64,000 nt of DNA, from assembly GCA_035604135.1 (NCBI GenBank), contig DATNJB010000066.1:1-64000 (forward strand), given 5' to 3'. A program made the position numbers and the translations under genes. Source of the stretch: Poindextera sp035604135 (lineage in GTDB: Bacteria > Pseudomonadota > Alphaproteobacteria > Caulobacterales > Caulobacteraceae). Under the pieces are notes generated by a model. The model saw nothing but the letters and a program-made list of their open reading frames with translations, was not told the DNA's origin and did no database searches. Below, one piece after another: positions 60,135-64,000 of this stretch (position 1 is its first letter; each line of letters starts with the position of its first letter).

Positions 60135-63023
60135 ATGAGCGACTCGAACGACGACAACAACAGATCCGGCGGCCTGCGCGCGCCTCTGACGCTGAAGCCG
60201 CGTCCGGGCGCCGTCAGCGCCGGTACGGTCAAGCAGAGCTTCAGTCACGGCCGCTCGAAAACGGTGGTGGTCGAGACCAAGCGCCGTCGCGTCGAGAACC
60301 CGCTTGGCGGCGGGCAGAGCCTCGGCGGCCCCTCCGCCGCCGAAAAGCGGGCCGCCCTCGATGTTCGCGCCCGCGAGCCCGCCCCGGCGCGCCCGGCGCC
60401 CGGCGGGGGTCCCAACCTCAACCTTTCCGCCGAAGAGCTGCGCGCCCGCCAGCGGGTGCTGGAAGCCGCACGCGCCGATCAGGAACGCCGAGACGCCGAG
60501 CGGCGCGAAAGCGCGCGCCGCGCCGATGAGGAAGCGCGCCGGCGCGAGGCCGAGTCCGCGGTCGCCGCACCCGTCGCCGAAGCCGCGCCGCCGGCGGCGG
60601 CGGCCGAGCGGGCACCGGAGCCCGCCCGCGCCGCGGCGGCGGTCGCGCCAAGGGCCGAGCCGCGGCCGGAGCCCAGGCCCGAACGCGAACCCGCGCGGCG
60701 CGACGACCGCGCGTCGACCACCACCTATCGACCCGAGCGCGCGCCCACCTATGGCCGGCGCGCCGAGACCGAACCGCGACCCGACCGGGGCCCGCGCGAG
60801 GGCCGCTCCGACAGCGGACGCGCCTTCGAGCGGCCTGCGCGAGCCGGCGAGACGGTGCGTTATTCGGCGCTGGCGCCCAGACCGGCGCCTGCGGGGCGCG
60901 ATGGGGCGCCGCCGCGCGGACCGCGTCCGCCCGGGCTCGGCCGTCCCGAACCGGCGCCGGCCGGCCCGGAAATCCAGCGAGCGACCCGTCAGGCGCCGCG
61001 ACCGGGGGCCAGTCTGGTCGATCGACGTCCGGACGACGACGAGGAGAGCGCCGACCGTCGCGGCAAGGCTGCGCCTGGCAAGGCGGTCAGCCGCGTGCGC
61101 GGTGCGCCGCAGCGTCGCGAGGGCCGTCTGACCATCCAGGCCGTGGCCGGCAACGACGACGAGGCGGTCGAGCGCATGCGCAGCCTCGCCTCGGTCCGCC
61201 GCGCCCGCGAACGCGAGCGCGAGCGGCGCAAGGGCGGCGGCCAGGAACAGGCGAAGATCGCGCGCGAGGTGGTGATCCCCGACGTGATCACCGTCCAGGA
61301 GCTGGCCAACCGCATGGCCACCCGCGGGGTCGAGATCATCAAGTTCCTCATGCGCCAGGGGCTGATGCTGAAGATCAACGACGTGATCGACTCCGACACC
61401 GCCGAGCTGGTGGCCACCGAGTTCGGCCACACGGTCAAGCGCGTGTCCGAGGCCGACGTCGAAGCCGGCTTCATCGGCGGCGAGGACGTCGACGACCACC
61501 TTCTGTCGCGCCCGCCGGTGGTGACCGTCATGGGCCACGTCGACCACGGCAAGACCAGCCTGCTGGACGCGCTCCGCTCAACCGATGTGGTGTCGGGCGA
61601 GCATGGCGGCATCACCCAGCACATCGGCGCTTATCAGGTGCGGCTGAAGGACGGTCAGCGCATCACCTTCCTGGATACGCCCGGCCACGCCGCCTTCTCG
61701 GCAATGCGCGCCCGAGGCGCGCACGTGACCGACATCGTGGTGCTGGTGGTCGCCGCCGACGACGGGGTGATGCCGCAGACGGTCGAGGCGATCAATCACG
61801 CCAAGGCCGCCGGCGCGCCGATCATCGTGGCGATCAACAAGATCGATAAACCCGATGCCGACCCCACCCGCGTGGTCAACGAGCTCTTGCAGCACGAGAT
61901 CGTGGTCGAGAAGCTGGGCGGCGACACGCAGGCGGTCGAGGTCTCGGCGACGGAGAAGCTGGGTCTCGACGACCTGGTCGAGGCCATCGTGCTGCAAGCC
62001 GAGGTCCTGGACCTGAAGGCCAATCCGGACCGTTCCGCCGACGGCGTCGTCATCGAATCCAAACTCGATCGCGGCCGCGGCGTGGTGGCGACGGTGCTGG
62101 TCAAGCGTGGCACGCTCAAGCGCTCGGACATCGTCGTCGCCGGCTCGAGCTGGGGACGCGTACGCGCCCTGATCAACGAGCGCGACGAGCAGGTGCAAGA
62201 GGCCGGCCCATCCGAGCCGGTTGAGATTCTAGGCCTCGACGACACGCCAGATCCCGGCGAGCCCTTCGCCGTGGTCGAGACCGAGGCCCGGGCGCGCGAG
62301 CTCACCGACTATCGCATCCGGCAGAAGCGCGAGAAGACGATTGCGCCCGCCGCCGCGACCGGCGCCTCGCTGGCCGACATGATGGCCAAGCTGCAGGACA
62401 AGCGCGTCTCGGAGCTCCCGTTGATCGTCAAAGCCGACGTGCAGGGCTCCGCGGAAGCCATCGCCGGCGCGCTCGATCAGATCTCGACCGACGAGGTGCG
62501 CGCTCGCATCGTCCACTCGGGCGCGGGCGCCATCAACGAGAGCGACGTGATGCTGGCCAAGGGGGTCGGCGCGCCGATCCTTGGCTTCAACGTGCGCGCC
62601 TCAAAACAAGCGCGCGACCTCGCCGAGCGAGAGGGCGTCGAGATCCGCTACTACGCGATCATCTACGACCTGATCGACGACATCAAAGGCGTGCTCTCCG
62701 GCATGCTGGCGCCGCTCCAGCGCGAGACCCTGCTCGGCAACGCCGAGGTGCTGCAGGTGTTCGACATTTCCAAAGTCGGCAAGGTGGCCGGCTGCCGCGT
62801 CACCGACGGCGTCGTGCGCAAAGGCGCGCGCATCCGCACGATCCGCGAGGGGGTGGTGATCCAGGAGATGGGCACGCTGCAGACGCTCAAGCGCTTCAAG
62901 GACGAGGTCAACGAGGTCCAGTCCGGCCAGGAATGCGGCATGGCGTTCGCCAACTTCCAGGACATCAAGCAGGGCGACGTCATCGAATGCTTCACGGTCG
63001 AAGAGGTCAAACGGGCGCTCTGA
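60135..63023 (+). CDS. infB: Translation initiation factor IF-2, 962 aa
   Basis: A long, disordered Arg/Ala/Pro-rich N-terminal extension (to about residue 360), then the IF2 N-domain (VQELANRMATRGVEIIKFLMRQGLM), the GTPase with GHVDHGKTSLLDAL (Gly467 onward), DTPGHAAFSAMRARG and NKIDKPDAD, and domains II-IV. It places initiator tRNA on the ribosome. The long extension is common in the group. Confidence 0.96.
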   Translation: MSDSNDDNNRSGGLRAPLTLKPRPGAVSAGTVKQSFSHGRSKTVVVETKRRRVENPLGGGQSLGGPSAAEKRAALDVRAREPAPARPAPGGGPNLNLSAEELRARQRVLEAARADQERRDAERRESARRADEEARRREAESAVAAPVAEAAPPAAAAERAPEPARAAAAVAPRAEPRPEPRPEREPARRDDRASTTTYRPERAPTYGRRAETEPRPDRGPREGRSDSGRAFERPARAGETVRYSALAPRPAPAGRDGAPPRGPRPPGLGRPEPAPAGPEIQRATRQAPRPGASLVDRRPDDDEESADRRGKAAPGKAVSRVRGAPQRREGRLTIQAVAGNDDEAVERMRSLASVRRARERERERRKGGGQEQAKIAREVVIPDVITVQELANRMATRGVEIIKFLMRQGLMLKINDVIDSDTAELVATEFGHTVKRVSEADVEAGFIGGEDVDDHLLSRPPVVTVMGHVDHGKTSLLDALRSTDVVSGEHGGITQHIGAYQVRLKDGQRITFLDTPGHAAFSAMRARGAHVTDIVVLVVAADDGVMPQTVEAINHAKAAGAPIIVAINKIDKPDADPTRVVNELLQHEIVVEKLGGDTQAVEVSATEKLGLDDLVEAIVLQAEVLDLKANPDRSADGVVIESKLDRGRGVVATVLVKRGTLKRSDIVVAGSSWGRVRALINERDEQVQEAGPSEPVEILGLDDTPDPGEPFAVVETEARARELTDYRIRQKREKTIAPAAATGASLADMMAKLQDKRVSELPLIVKADVQGSAEAIAGALDQISTDEVRARIVHSGAGAINESDVMLAKGVGAPILGFNVRASKQARDLAEREGVEIRYYAIIYDLIDDIKGVLSGMLAPLQRETLLGNAEVLQVFDISKVGKVAGCRVTDGVVRKGARIRTIREGVVIQEMGTLQTLKRFKDEVNEVQSGQECGMAFANFQDIKQGDVIECFTVEEVKRAL

Positions 63024-63042
63024 CCATCGGAGGAGGCGCTCC

Positions 63043-63525
63043 ATGTGGCGCGCAGCGGCCCTTGTCGGCCTTGTCCTGACCGTCACGCCTTTGGCCGCGG
63101 CCGCCCAAGGCCCGTCGCAGGTGATTCCGGGCGACGGCGACTGGACGCTGTACACCGTGCCGAGCGGCGGCTGCTACGCGCGGCTGGCCGGCCGCGAGGT
63201 TGACACCATGGTGATGGTCAACCGCTCGTCGAAGCCGGTGATCTCTATCGGCAGGGCCGACTGGAACTTCGGCCCTGGGGACTTCACGGTGGGTTTGCGG
63301 ATCGACATGGGGCCGGTGCGCCAGGTTACCGTCAGCCCGGTCGGAAACATCGTCCTGTTCTTAGTGACCGACGACCTCCGCGACGCGGTGCTGGGCGCCA
63401 AGAGCATGACCTGGACGCTGCCGAGCGGCGCCTACACCGCGCCGGTCGCGGGGCTCGGCAAGGCGTTCCAGGCGGTCGTGCCCTGCGGCCTCGCCGCCGC
63501 GCAGGCGACGCCACCCCCGAACTAG
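63043..63525 (+). CDS. Exported hypothetical protein, 160 aa
   Basis: Signal peptide (MWRAAALVGLVLTVTPLAAAAQ, cleavage near residue 21), then a beta-rich domain with two cysteines (SGGCYARL, VVPCGLAA) that could form a disulphide. No family recognised. It follows infB by 19 bp and may be transcribed with it. Confidence 0.7.
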   Translation: MWRAAALVGLVLTVTPLAAAAQGPSQVIPGDGDWTLYTVPSGGCYARLAGREVDTMVMVNRSSKPVISIGRADWNFGPGDFTVGLRIDMGPVRQVTVSPVGNIVLFLVTDDLRDAVLGAKSMTWTLPSGAYTAPVAGLGKAFQAVVPCGLAAAQATPPPN

Positions 63526-64000
63526 GCCGCCGCCGTGATCGCCTCTTCGACGTCGCGCAGGCGGTCCTTGCCGAAGTAAAGCTCGCCGTTCACCAGGAAG
63601 CTCGGGCTGCCGAAGGCGCCGGCCTCGAACGCCGCGTCGGTGTTGTCGATCAGGGCCTGCTTGACCTCTGGATCCTCCGCCTTCGCCATTAGGGCCTGCG
63701 CATCCAGGCCAGACTCGGTCAGGGCCGCGGCGATGACCTCGGGCTCGTCCATCTTCTTCGGCGCCTCCCACATGTGGTGGAACACGGCGTCCACGTAGGC
63801 CTCGAAGACTCCGAGCCGCTGTGCGGCCACGGCGCCGCGCATGATGCGGAGCGTGTTGACCGGAAAGTAGGGGTTGGAGGTGAAACCGCCGATCGCGTGC
63901 CGCTGCACGAACCGGCGCGTTTCCAGCCCCTCGTAGGCGAGCTTGTTCTTGATGCCGGCGAACGCCTCGACCGGCGAGCGGTTGCCGGTGAGCTTGAAAA
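63522..64000 (-). CDS. 2-hydroxychromene-2-carboxylate isomerase/DsbA family, truncated by window end
   Basis: The visible C-terminal ~158 residues match the DsbA-like isomerase family: NPYFPVNTLRIMRGAVAAQRLGVFEAYVDAVFHHMW, and the conserved end FEAGAFGSPSFLVNGELYFGKDRLRDVEEAI. It is a thioredoxin-fold glutathione-dependent enzyme of aromatic degradation, though many members have other roles. The start lies beyond position 64000. Convergent with the exported-protein gene (4-bp overlap). Confidence 0.88.
   Translation of the reverse strand, partial: FKLTGNRSPVEAFAGIKNKLAYEGLETRRFVQRHAIGGFTSNPYFPVNTLRIMRGAVAAQRLGVFEAYVDAVFHHMWEAPKKMDEPEVIAAALTESGLDAQALMAKAEDPEVKQALIDNTDAAFEAGAFGSPSFLVNGELYFGKDRLRDVEEAITAAA

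Overview
The window is a GC-rich alphaproteobacterial chromosome segment, most likely from the Caulobacteraceae (a Caulobacter or Phenylobacterium relative). The evidence is the phosphotransferase ChpT next to a CheY/CheR pair, a complete phyR / nepR-ecfG-phyK general stress response (GSR) locus with EcfG-type promoters (GGAAC-N16-CGTT), a CtrA-type site (TTAA-N7-TTAACC), and alphaproteobacterial gene orders such as acnA-ccmABCDG and rimP-nusA-ylxR-infB. No tRNA, rRNA or CRISPR array was seen. The genus is not settled by the sequence.

Layout. 1-4259: a comM (YifB) gene split just after its Walker B motif by a 3473-bp IS1595-like element (139-3611) with 23-bp inverted repeats, an 8-bp target duplication and six passenger genes. 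4370-11015: hybrid histidine kinase, AmpG-like permease, YegD-like Hsp70 and malic enzyme. 11205-18243: dapB and an amidase, then the minus-strand run rdgB-hemW-rsmI-yraN-SirB1-gshB. 18498-20918: a block of small regulators and stress-type enzymes lying between rph and rdgB, which are adjacent in many relatives. 20925-23433: rph, hrcA, grpE. 23437-32480: small enzymes, an acyl-CoA dehydrogenase with a flavin protein, HAD/MaoC/ribF, an MHS transporter and cysQ.

32555-38923 is the signalling heart: chpT, cheY, cheR, entericidin, phyK, ecfG, nepR, phyR, then an EcfG-promoter-driven small RNA that looks like GsrN, and another EcfG-driven small gene. PhyK would phosphorylate PhyR, PhyR would sequester NepR, and EcfG would then transcribe its own locus, the sRNA, the entericidin gene and the 79-aa gene. 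Five EcfG promoters with identical 16-nt spacers are visible within 4 kb.

38958-50140: CHAP hydrolase, thpR, Bax-inhibitor-like protein, several DUF proteins, aconitase, the cytochrome c maturation genes ccmABCDG, and a small gene behind the CtrA-type site. 50145-64000: MarR protein with a histone H1-like tail, ispZ-ftsY-mtaB-dapF, PadR, oxyR/ahpD, and the rimP-nusA-ylxR-infB operon, which is preceded by a terminator hairpin with a competing hairpin (a possible attenuator). The most interesting items are the GsrN-like RNA with its promoter cluster, the rimP attenuator, and the cargo-bearing IS element inside comM.
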